A DNA stretch of 5,735 nt from JAZKFT01 sp043760535 (GTDB taxonomy: Bacteria > Bacteroidota > Bacteroidia > Chitinophagales > Chitinophagaceae), in NCBI GenBank assembly GCA_043760535.1, contig JAYUOV010000078.1, positions 1 through 5,735 on the forward strand, read 5' to 3'. Below, in pieces: positions 1 through 5,520 of this stretch. The position numbers were made by a program, and so were the translations under genes. Position 1 is the stretch's first letter, and each line of letters starts with the position of its first letter. The notes below the pieces were generated by a model. That model saw only the letters and a list, made by a program, of their open reading frames with translations. It had not been told where the DNA came from and ran no database searches.

Positions 1-90
1 AAGTCCGCCGCCGCATACTACCCGGTCAGCTTCGCTTTTCCAATGCCCACTGGTGGCGTTACGGGCTCTCCGTTACTATCTCTTATGCAC
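1..90. other. GC-rich non-coding segment upstream of recX
   Basis: By hand count about 55% of these bases are G or C, visibly richer than the flanking DNA. It holds two short perfect stems, CCAC/GTGG around 47-56 and ACGG/CCGT around 61-73. The frame of recX is open through it to the window edge, but the translation (with motifs such as NAHWWRYG) does not resemble the start of a RecX protein, and the other two forward frames do not resemble a known protein either. It may be the end of a dispersed palindromic repeat or the tail of an upstream element cut by the window edge. Low confidence; only its composition and the stems are directly seen. Confidence 0.25.
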
Positions 91-104
91 AAATTCTAAG
101 AACC

Positions 105-135
105 TTGCTTCTCTTACCCAACGGGTTTATTTTCG
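105..135 (+). promoter_or_regulatory. candidate recX promoter (-33 TTG, -7 TATTTTCG)
   Basis: A TTG at 105-107 and TATTTTCG at 128-135 are separated by 20 bases. This matches the Bacteroidota primary-sigma layout (-33 TTG or TTTG, -7 TAnnTTTG) with one mismatch in the -7 box. The ATG chosen for recX lies at 165, giving a leader of about 20-25 bases. If this is the promoter, the upstream in-frame TTG at 105 cannot be the translation start, because it would lie in the -33 box. Such short motifs occur by chance, so this is only a candidate. Confidence 0.3.
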
Positions 136-164
136 GTACAGCCCCCTTATTTTTACTACAACAA

Positions 165-647
165 ATGCTGTACAAACAACGCCTTACCAAAGACCAAGCC
201 CTGCCAAAACTAAAGCAGTACTGTGCTTACCAGGAGCGTAGCCATGCCGAAGTAAAAGAAAAGCTGTACAGCTATGGCCTCTACAAAGTGGATGTAGAAA
301 CGCTCATCAGCCAATTGATTGAAGAAAATTACCTGAACGAAGAACGTTTTGCCATACAGTTTGCTGGTGGTAAATTCCGGATAAAACATTGGGGCCGTAA
401 AAAAATTGAATACGCATTAAAAGAGAAACAGATAAGCAGTTACTGTATAAAAAAGGGCCTGAAGCAAATAGACGAGACCGATTACCAGAAAGTACTGCTG
501 CAAGTGGGCAGTAAAAAATGGGCCCTACTTAAAGGCGAACAGCACCTTACCCGTGAAGCAAAAACCAGGGCGTATCTTTTACAAAAAGGCTTCGAAAGCG
601 ATTTAATTAGCAAGGCTATTCAAACATTTCGTTTAAGTAGTATTTAA
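165..647 (+). CDS. recX: RecX family regulatory protein
   Basis: This 160-residue protein matches the RecX family, which binds RecA filaments in the cytoplasm and modulates recombination and the SOS response. Hallmarks include a Lys- and Tyr-rich N-terminal helix (QYCAYQERSHAEVKEKLY, about residues 18-35), the signature YLNEERFA (56-63) followed by FAGGKFR (66-72), WGRKKIEYAL (76-85), and a C-terminal repeat ending in YLLQKGFESDLI (137-148). These correspond to the successive three-helix repeats of RecX. The frame is open further upstream through a TTG at 105, but the extra 20 residues are hydrophobic and unlike RecX, and starting at the ATG at 165 gives the usual Bacteroidota length of about 155-160. 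No Shine-Dalgarno is seen, which is normal in this phylum. recA is not in the window. The family assignment is firm, while the effect on RecA (inhibition or other) is family knowledge. Confidence 0.85.
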   Translation: MLYKQRLTKDQALPKLKQYCAYQERSHAEVKEKLYSYGLYKVDVETLISQLIEENYLNEERFAIQFAGGKFRIKHWGRKKIEYALKEKQISSYCIKKGLKQIDETDYQKVLLQVGSKKWALLKGEQHLTREAKTRAYLLQKGFESDLISKAIQTFRLSSI

Positions 648-706
648 ATTGCTAATGAAATATGATACGTGAGCCATTAAAATCTACTAAAAGTTATGCC
701 TAAAGC

Positions 707-740
707 TTGTAGCCTTTTACCGTACAAAAACTAATCTTTG
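707..740 (+). promoter_or_regulatory. candidate promoter of the LpxR-like gene
   Basis: The sequence TAATCTTTG at 732-740 resembles the Bacteroidota -7 box TAnnTTTG: read as AATCTTTG (733-740) it differs at one defined position. A TTG at 707-709 lies 23 bases upstream as a possible -33 element. The ATG at 756 starts 15 bases after the box, so the leader would be only about 10 bases. The TTG codon at 738-740, the furthest-upstream in-frame start, falls inside this box, which favours ATG 756 as the real start. Confidence 0.4.
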
Positions 741-755
741 CAATTTTATTGCCTA

Positions 756-1763
756 ATGAACCCGATTAAAGCCACTTATATTTTTATCTTTTTTTGTCCG
801 GCATGGCTATTGGCCCAAGCCGAAACTACGGCACCAACAAATTTTTTTAGTACCGAAATTTCGTTGGTTACAGAAAACGATAATTACACACTGCAAAGGC
901 GGGATGGCTACTATACCAATGGGCTTTACCTAAAACTACAGTATGCTGTAGCTACAGAAAAAAGTAAATGGTTTAGCAATAAAGCAGGCATTAAAAAAGT
1001 GGTTAATGGCTTAGAATTAGGCCAGGCCATTTATAATCCGGTAAGTTACAACCGGCCAGTACCCGCCGGTCAAGACAGGCCATTTGCAGCATATTTGGCT
1101 TTTACCTTTAACCAACATATTTTTTACCAAAACAATAGTGTGCTGCAATGGGCGGTAAGCCTCGGCACTATTGGCCCCAATGCATTTGGCAAAAATGTAC
1201 AACGCTGGCACCATAATCTAATCGGCATTTACGATGTAAAAGGCTGGCCTTACCAACTTAATAATGAAATGAGCCTTAATTTAAAGTCGGCATATTACAG
1301 ATCGCTACTCAAAAACCGAGAACCTCAATCGCAGTTAAATATAAACGGCTTTGTTAAGGCTAATTTGGGTAATGCTTTTACTGATCTTTCAATGGGCACC
1401 ACCATAAAAATGGGGTTGGTAGAAAACAACTGGAACAGCAGCCATTACGCAGCACAAGTAAGTACAGCCAACGGTAATAAGCCTGTTCGCAACCACGAAA
1501 TTTACTTTTATTACGAACCCGCCATTACCTTTCAGGCATATAATGCGGTGCTGCTGGGGGGTATGTTTTTGCAGAACAAAGGGCCTGTTACGGCAGCTAT
1601 AAAACCAATTGTAATTACGCAACAAGTTGGGCTGCGCTATGCACAAAAAAGGATAACAACCGCACTGGTTTATACTAACAGAACCCGCCAGGCTACCAGG
1701 CAGCAGCGGAAAGAAAATTTTTGTAGCATACAGATTGGATACCGTTTTGGTAGGGCGAAATAA
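756..1763 (+). CDS. LpxR-like (DUF2219) outer-membrane lipid A deacylase homologue
   Basis: This 335-residue protein begins with a signal peptide: basic MNPIK, a hydrophobic core, and a likely cut after AQA at residue 22. The rest looks like an outer-membrane beta-barrel with alternating aromatic strands ending in IGYRF. Family landmarks appear in order: ENDN (N41, D42), YTNG (53-56), GQAIYNP (89-95), DRP (107-109), LGTIGP (136-141), Q149 with H153, GW (163-164) and NNE (169-171). In Salmonella LpxR, which removes the 3'-linked acyloxyacyl chain from lipid A, the residues N9, D10, T34, H122 and E128 matter; here N41, D42, T54 and H153 align, but the E128 position reads Tyr159 with Asp160 beside it. 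The role in remodelling lipid A is inferred; many Bacteroidota homologues are untested, so I give no gene symbol. ATG 756 is preferred to the in-frame TTG at 738, which sits in a promoter-like box. Confidence 0.8.
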   Translation: MNPIKATYIFIFFCPAWLLAQAETTAPTNFFSTEISLVTENDNYTLQRRDGYYTNGLYLKLQYAVATEKSKWFSNKAGIKKVVNGLELGQAIYNPVSYNRPVPAGQDRPFAAYLAFTFNQHIFYQNNSVLQWAVSLGTIGPNAFGKNVQRWHHNLIGIYDVKGWPYQLNNEMSLNLKSAYYRSLLKNREPQSQLNINGFVKANLGNAFTDLSMGTTIKMGLVENNWNSSHYAAQVSTANGNKPVRNHEIYFYYEPAITFQAYNAVLLGGMFLQNKGPVTAAIKPIVITQQVGLRYAQKRITTALVYTNRTRQATRQQRKENFCSIQIGYRFGRAK

Positions 1764-1821
1764 GTATTGCAAGGCTAAATAATTTTGTGTAGCAGATATG
1801 CATAAAAAGATGCTTTAGCTG

Positions 1822-1829
1822 TAAGTTTG
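1822..1829 (+). promoter_or_regulatory. candidate -7 box of the GrpB gene
   Basis: TAAGTTTG matches the Bacteroidota -7 consensus TAnnTTTG at every defined position and lies 21 bases before the ATG at 1851, which would give a leader of roughly 15 bases. No TTG is present at the expected -33 distance. A second exact match, TAATTTTG at 1780-1787, lies further upstream and could serve instead. Both are short motifs, so confidence is modest. Confidence 0.35.
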
Positions 1830-1850
1830 ATAGCCGATAATTAAACATAT

Positions 1851-2435
1851 ATGATAAAAGAAAGAATTGTTTTGGAAGACTATTCGCCAGGGTGGGCTGC
1901 TTCATTTCGGCAATTGAAAGCCGTATATGAACAGCACCTAAGCAATATAATTATAGATGTTCAGCATGTAGGCAGTACATCTGTTGAAGGGCTTACTGCA
2001 AAGTCTGTAATAGATATTGACATTATTATTGCTGATAGCAAAAACCTGGAAACAATTATTAAAAAATTAGAGGTATTAGGTTACGAATACCGGGGTAACT
2101 TGGGCATTACAGATAGAGCATCTTTTAAACAAAAAACAAACAACACACCTTTTAATGGCTCCTTAAAAATTTGGCACAAACATCATTTATATGTTTGTTT
2201 GGAAAACAGTATTGCTTTAAAAAACCATCTGGCACTTCGTGATTTTCTTCGCAATAATCCGGAAAGAGCAAGAGTATATGGCGAACTTAAAAAGCAATTA
2301 GCAGCAGAAAATCCTTTTAACATGAACCAGTACATAGAACGAAAAACGCCTTTTATTACAGGCATTCTAAAAGAAGTTGGGTTTAATGAGGCTACAATAG
2401 CCAGCATAACGAAGGCAAACAAAGCGAGTAAATAG
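1851..2435 (+). CDS. GrpB/UPF0157 family protein
   Basis: This 194-residue protein belongs to the GrpB family (UPF0157), a branch of the nucleotidyltransferase (pol beta) fold that is usually a stand-alone protein of about 170-200 residues and is sometimes fused to dephospho-CoA kinase. The diagnostic stretch is HVGSTSVEGL (39-48) followed by AKSVIDIDI (50-58): the GS pair and the two Asp (55, 57) correspond to the nucleotide- and metal-binding motif of the fold. Further family marks are HHLYVC (111-116), LRDFLRNNPERARVYGELK (129-147) and a Lys-rich C-terminus. An in-frame TAA at 1842-1844 leaves ATG 1851 as the first start. The biochemical role of the family is not established, although a nucleotidyl transfer activity is suspected from the fold. 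It is separated from its neighbours by 87 and 83 bp, so an operon is not evident. Confidence 0.85.
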   Translation: MIKERIVLEDYSPGWAASFRQLKAVYEQHLSNIIIDVQHVGSTSVEGLTAKSVIDIDIIIADSKNLETIIKKLEVLGYEYRGNLGITDRASFKQKTNNTPFNGSLKIWHKHHLYVCLENSIALKNHLALRDFLRNNPERARVYGELKKQLAAENPFNMNQYIERKTPFITGILKEVGFNEATIASITKANKASK

Positions 2436-2518
2436 TTTCGGATTGATGTTTGGCAATGACTGTTTAAAAATGCAATACTTACATTTTTATTTTTTATTTA
2501 AAACAATACTGTAAACCA

Positions 2519-3343
2519 TTGAACAACATAAAAATAACCTTGATACAAACGCACCTTTTTTGGGAAGATAAAGCTGCCAACCTGCAAATGCTGGAACAAA
2601 AAATAAACAGTATTACACAGCCCACAAATATTGTGGTACTGCCAGAAATGTTCAGTACAGGCTTTAGCATGAAGCCAGAATTATTAGCCGAAAAAATGGA
2701 TGGAACAACCGTTTTATGGATGAAGAAAATAGCATTTAAAAAAAATATAATACTAACCGGCAGCATAATTATAGAAGAAGAGGGCCAATACTATAACCGA
2801 CTAATCTGGATGCTGCCAAACGGCCAATACGGCCACTACGACAAACGCCATTTATTCGCCTACGGCGAAGAAGACAAGCATTATACAGCAGGCAATAAGC
2901 GAATGATAACACAGGTAAACGGCTGGAAAGTAAACCTGCAGGTTTGCTACGATTTACGATTTCCGGTATGGGCAAGGCAGGTGCCCTCTCCACCACAGAA
3001 AACAGGCGGTGAGGCTTTGGATAAGGAGGCCGAATACGACATATTACTCTATGTAGCCAACTGGCCCAGCCGCCGCAGCCACGCCTGGAAAAGCCTGCTT
3101 ACAGCCCGTGCCATAGAAAACCAGTGTTATGTAATAGCCGTAAACCGTGTGGGTAACGATGGCAGCAATACTTACCATAGCGGCAGCAGTATGGTGGTAG
3201 ATGCCCTTGGCGAAGTACTTTACCATAAAGAAGATGATGAAGATATTTTCACCATAACCCTTAGCAAAGAAGAACTGGAAGCAATCCGAAAAAAAATTCC
3301 TTTTGCCAATGATGCCGATGATTTTTTACTGCTGTTAAAATGA
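2519..3343 (+). CDS. carbon-nitrogen hydrolase, omega-amidase (YafV/Nit2) type
   Basis: This 274-residue cytoplasmic enzyme is a nitrilase-superfamily amidase. The catalytic triad is visible: Glu43 in LPEMFSTGFSM, Lys109 in YDKRHLF, and Cys143 in QVCYDLRFPVW. Downstream, YVANWP (178-183), LLTARAIENQCYV (193-205), NRVGND (209-214) and YHSGSSMVVD (219-228) are typical of the YafV/Nit2 omega-amidases, which hydrolyse 2-oxoglutaramate and 2-oxosuccinamate to the 2-oxo acid and ammonia. The start is TTG at 2519: a TAA at 2513-2515 closes the frame just upstream, and the first in-frame ATG is residue 24, which would remove the first beta-strand (KITLIQTHLFW). No Shine-Dalgarno or convincing promoter is seen. 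The loop after the catalytic Cys (about residues 154-171) is longer than I remember for YafV (see the inverted repeat at 2986-3013). Substrate is inferred; no aminotransferase partner is nearby. Confidence 0.86.
   Translation: MNNIKITLIQTHLFWEDKAANLQMLEQKINSITQPTNIVVLPEMFSTGFSMKPELLAEKMDGTTVLWMKKIAFKKNIILTGSIIIEEEGQYYNRLIWMLPNGQYGHYDKRHLFAYGEEDKHYTAGNKRMITQVNGWKVNLQVCYDLRFPVWARQVPSPPQKTGGEALDKEAEYDILLYVANWPSRRSHAWKSLLTARAIENQCYVIAVNRVGNDGSNTYHSGSSMVVDALGEVLYHKEDDEDIFTITLSKEELEAIRKKIPFANDADDFLLLLK
2986..3013. repeat. imperfect inverted repeat inside the amidase gene
   Basis: CTCTCCACC (2986-2994) can pair with GGCGGTGAG (3005-3013) at 7 of 9 positions around a 10-base loop. It encodes the middle of an extra stretch of the amidase (PSPPQKTGGEALD) between the catalytic-Cys strand and the strand DILLYVANWP. 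The bases CCCTCTCC and GGTGAGGCTTTGG recall palindromic intergenic repeats I associate with Bacteroidota, but that similarity is from memory. It may be an in-frame insertion of such a repeat, or simply a variable loop. Confidence 0.3.
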
Positions 3344-3370
3344 AAATATTAAACAGATAAAAATCATAAA

Positions 3371-3430
3371 GACTGCGTGCCTAATGTCTTCCGCTGAAAG
3401 AGGTGGCCTGTTCTTGCCGGCCGGAGGTGG
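3371..3430 (+). other. GC-rich, foldable leader upstream of nagA
   Basis: By hand count 36 of these 60 bases are G or C, whereas the preceding 30 bases contain only 4. It contains the 8-base palindrome CCGGCCGG (3417-3424), GGCC at 3405-3408 able to pair with 3419-3422, and an outer stem CTTCC (3388-3392) with GGAGG (3423-3427). AGGTGG occurs twice (3401-3406 and 3425-3430). nagA starts 22 bases further on, at 3452. It could be a structured 5' leader, the terminator-like end of the amidase transcript (but there is no T-run), or a piece of a dispersed repeat. No known riboswitch was recognised and no clear -7 box is seen here. Confidence 0.3.
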
Positions 3431-3451
3431 ATAACCAAACAAAACTAACTT

Positions 3452-4561
3452 ATGCTTCATGCCTATACCAACGCCACTATTTTTAACGGCTACACTTTCG
3501 TCGGCGATCATTCAGTTATTACAAATAATGGAACCATAAAGGCCGTTGTACATGCAACACAGTTGCCGGAAGCTATCACCACCATTGATTGCCAAAACCA
3601 ACTACTTGTTCCGGCTTTATTAGACCTTCAGGTTTATGGTGCCGGTGACAAATTATTTTCAGCATATCCTACTACAGAAGCCTTGCAACTACTGGCCTAC
3701 CACAATGCCCAAAGCGGCACTGCTGCCTGCTTAGCCACTATTGCCACACAGCCTATGGATGTAATAGAAGCGTGTATTGAAGCCATTAAAAACCACTGGC
3801 AACAAGGGGGCAAAGGCATATTAGGCATGCACCTCGAAGGCCCATTTATTAATACAGAAAAAAGAGGTGCACATGTAAAAGAATGGGTGGTAAAACCCAC
3901 AGTAGAAGCAATAAAAACCTTACTGCAAAAGGCAGATGGCGTAATAAAAATGGTAACACTTGCACCTGAATGTGTGGATGAAAAAATTATTCAGCTTTTT
4001 GTAGAAAATGGCGTTGTAGTTTCTATAGGCCATAGCAATGCCTGTTTTGGCGAAGCCACAAATGCTTTAAACAATGGAGCCACAAGCGTCACCCATTTGT
4101 ACAATGCTATGAGTCCGCTGCACCACCGGGAGCCAGGCGTTGTAGGTGCGGCCATACAACATCATTCTGCTATGGCATCCATCATACCAGATGGTATTCA
4201 TGTGCATTACGAAGCGGTAAAAATTGCCAAACAAATAATGGGAGAACGCCTATTTTTTATTACCGATGCCGTTACCAAAACTACGGTTGGCCCATACGAG
4301 CATGTACTCAATACCGACCATTACGACCTACCAAACGGCACTCTCAGCGGCTCTGCTTTAACCATGCTTTCTGCTGTTAGCAATGCAGTACAGCACTGTA
4401 ATATTTCTTTAGCAGAGGCGCTACGAATGGCCTCTTTATACCCAGCCAAAGTAATGGGTTTGCAACACCAATATGGTAGAATTGAAGCAGGCTATACGTC
4501 CAATTTTACTTTGGTTGATAAAGACTTGTTAGCAGCCACTTTGCCCGATTTGCCTTTTTAA
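3452..4561 (+). CDS. nagA: N-acetylglucosamine-6-phosphate deacetylase
   Basis: NagA removes the acetyl group from GlcNAc-6-phosphate to give glucosamine-6-phosphate, the entry step for GlcNAc from chitin, peptidoglycan recycling or glycans. This 369-residue protein has the amidohydrolase TIM-barrel marks: the N-terminal strand motif LLDLQVYGAG (56-65), metal ligand Glu129 in HLEGPF, metal ligands His194 (IGHSNA) and His215 (VTHLYNAM), the substrate-phosphate stretch HHREPGVVGAA (224-234), substrate His in DGIHVH (247-252), and catalytic Asp272 in ITDAV. Gln60 replaces the HxH seen in binuclear amidohydrolases, as in E. coli NagA, so a single metal is expected. A TAA at 3446-3448 leaves ATG 3452 as the first start. 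The C-terminus stops soon after GRIEAGYTSNFTLVDKDL, a little shorter than the usual 380-390 residues, and lacks the last strand pair. No nagB or transporter is in the window. Confidence 0.93.
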   Translation: MLHAYTNATIFNGYTFVGDHSVITNNGTIKAVVHATQLPEAITTIDCQNQLLVPALLDLQVYGAGDKLFSAYPTTEALQLLAYHNAQSGTAACLATIATQPMDVIEACIEAIKNHWQQGGKGILGMHLEGPFINTEKRGAHVKEWVVKPTVEAIKTLLQKADGVIKMVTLAPECVDEKIIQLFVENGVVVSIGHSNACFGEATNALNNGATSVTHLYNAMSPLHHREPGVVGAAIQHHSAMASIIPDGIHVHYEAVKIAKQIMGERLFFITDAVTKTTVGPYEHVLNTDHYDLPNGTLSGSALTMLSAVSNAVQHCNISLAEALRMASLYPAKVMGLQHQYGRIEAGYTSNFTLVDKDLLAATLPDLPF

Positions 4562-4641
4562 ATTCCTGCTTGTTGGTAATAGCTGTTATTTATAAGTAAT
4601 GGATATGTATTATATTTAAAAAACAGTATCCTATTTACACA

Positions 4642-4857
4642 TTAGCCCAGTTGGGTATCGTTTACCAGCACTTTAAATGCGTTTATATAACATGAAATTA
4701 CATACTACACCAACGTGTTGCTAAGCCAAGCCTGCTTTGTGTATGCCACATATAAATTTATGGCCTTGTCGGTATTATTATATATGTAGTAGTCCTCTTT
4801 TACCACTGTAAAATTGGGGTGCAAGTTTGCCAGTATTTATTCGTGCTCCACTAGCAT
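4642..4857 (-). pseudogene. decayed gene fragment of unknown family
   Basis: Read on the minus strand from an ATG at 4855-4857, the frame gives protein-like sequence with segments LANLHPNFTVVKEDYYIYN, NTDKAINLYVAYTKQAWL and NAFKVLVNDTQLG, interrupted by TAA (4837-4839) and TAG (4705-4707) before a final TAA (4642-4644). The opposite-strand frame over the same bases translates into the Val/Ile/Cys-rich text typical of an antisense shadow, so the minus strand is the likely coding one. The pattern (Tyr-rich, short strands, NNTDKAI) suggests part of an extracytoplasmic beta-rich protein, but I do not recognise the family and see no signal peptide. It converges on the end of nagA. Best read as the remnant of a longer gene. 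Two sequencing errors are less likely because both breaks are substitutions to stop codons within a continuous frame. Confidence 0.5.
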
Positions 4858-4873
4858 TTTACCAATAATTTAA

Positions 4874-5045
4874 ACTTATATACGCAATACCGAACTTAAA
4901 TATTTTACAACCAAAACGGCGATAAAACAATTGCAAAAATTGATAAAATACTAATAAAGTAATACTCCAAATACAGTATTACGCCTAACAATGGCTTGCC
5001 AAAATGGAGAACAGGAGTGCTAAATTGAGCATTAAGAATACTTAA
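4874..5045 (+). pseudogene. possible scraps of coding sequence, heavily degraded
   Basis: Two short stretches read like protein in different forward frames: 4874-4954 (NTELKYFTTKTAIKQLQKLI, then two stops) and 4989-5045 (QWLAKMENRSAKLSIKNT, then a stop). The second is in the same frame as the remnant that begins at about 5085, so both may be its degraded 5' part. A minus-strand open frame covers 4905-5087, but its hydrophobic translation looks like an antisense shadow. The bases 5046-5081 are very AT-rich and hold nothing I can read. Low confidence. Confidence 0.25.
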
Positions 5046-5084
5046 TGTATATTGTATAAAATTTAAACATATATATAATTTCCC

Positions 5085-5488
5085 CATTTAGGTAAGCCCA
5101 AATACGGCAAATACAGTGCAGAGGAACCAGTAAATCTTATGGCCTTTTTATGAAACAACAATAAAGCTACTGATTACAAAACGCCTGTTAAGCAAAAGAT
5201 AGCCTAAAATGTACGTGTTGCCAAGGCTTTACTTTTAAACACCATAATATATAGCTGGCAGATGCAAGCACAAAAAAGCTACAATTAGGCATGGCCACTT
5301 ACTGCCGATAATGAAGCTGATAGCGGGTTAAAAATTACTGGCGTAAATACAGCAACAGAAATACCCTTAAAAGATTACGTAACGGCAGTACCCTAAGCAT
5401 TGCTATAAAAGTATTCAATAAGGTGCCGATGCCCATTTTACCAGCAATTGATAACCCCCAAATTTTATATACCCCTCAAGGCCACTAA
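5085..5488 (+). pseudogene. decayed gene of unknown family upstream of gatB
   Basis: One forward frame reads as continuous protein with landmarks GKPKYGKYSAEEPVNLM (about 5091-5141), ATDYKTPVKQKIA, VAKALLLNTIIYSWQMQAQKSY (start of this segment about 5217) and DNEADSGLKITGV followed by TEIPLKDYVTAVP (to 5393). It is broken by TGA (5151-5153), TAA (5205-5207), TAG (5286-5288) and TAA (5394-5396). From 5390 the sense passes to another frame, giving LSIAIKVFNKVPMPILPAID and ending at TAA 5486-5488. All three stop codons occur, so stop-codon recoding is unlikely and decay is the simple reading. The pieces are soluble-looking, without transmembrane segments. I do not recognise the family. A terminator-like hairpin overlaps its final codons, as expected at a former gene end. 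Confidence 0.55.
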
Positions 5489-5507
5489 CCTTGGCGGTTT
5501 TTTCTTT
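5473..5507 (+). terminator. Rho-independent-type terminator before gatB
   Basis: CCCTCAAGG (5473-5481) pairs with CCTTGGCGG (5489-5497) around a 7-base loop: 8 pairs including one T-G wobble, with one C-C mismatch. Six Ts follow (5498-5503), then CTTT. It overlaps the last codons of the degraded upstream gene and lies only 24 bases before the gatB start, so it should insulate gatB from upstream transcription. Confidence 0.55.
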
Positions 5508-5513
5508 CCTTTG
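5506..5513 (+). promoter_or_regulatory. candidate gatB -7 box
   Basis: TTCCTTTG differs from TAnnTTTG at one defined position and ends 7 bases before the gatB ATG at 5521, so transcription would start almost at the ATG and the mRNA would be close to leaderless. No TTG lies at the right -33 distance; the TTG at 5491-5493 is only 12 bases upstream and inside the terminator stem. Confidence 0.35.
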
Positions 5514-5520
5514 TGGCCAA

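Noticed and set aside
105..164. Extended RecX N-terminus from TTG 105
   Set aside because: The extra 20 residues are hydrophobic and unlike RecX, and the TTG coincides with a candidate -33 element. ATG 165 gives the family length.
53..241. Small forward open frame of 62 residues
   Set aside because: It overlaps recX in another frame, and its second half is simply the shifted reading of the recX start.
738..755. TTG 738 as start of the LpxR-like protein
   Set aside because: The codon lies within a -7-like box, and ATG 756 begins a proper basic signal-peptide N-region.
2445..2487. Promoter for the amidase gene (TTTG at 2449-2452, TACATTTT at 2480-2487)
   Set aside because: The spacing of 27 bases is too long and the -7 box lacks the final G; the region is so AT-rich that such matches are expected by chance.
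4577..4588. Near-palindrome TAATAGCTGTTA after nagA as a terminator
   Set aside because: It is only a short imperfect AT-rich pairing with no GC stem and no T-run; nothing in 4562-4641 supports a terminator.
4905..5087. Minus-strand 60-residue hydrophobic open frame
   Set aside because: The text looks like the antisense shadow of forward coding remnants; it has no start context or family resemblance.
4642..5488. Stop-codon recoding or readthrough explaining the interrupted frames
   Set aside because: TAA, TAG and TGA all occur inside the frames and a frame change is also present, while the neighbouring genes use TAA, TAG and TGA as ordinary stops. Gene decay is simpler.
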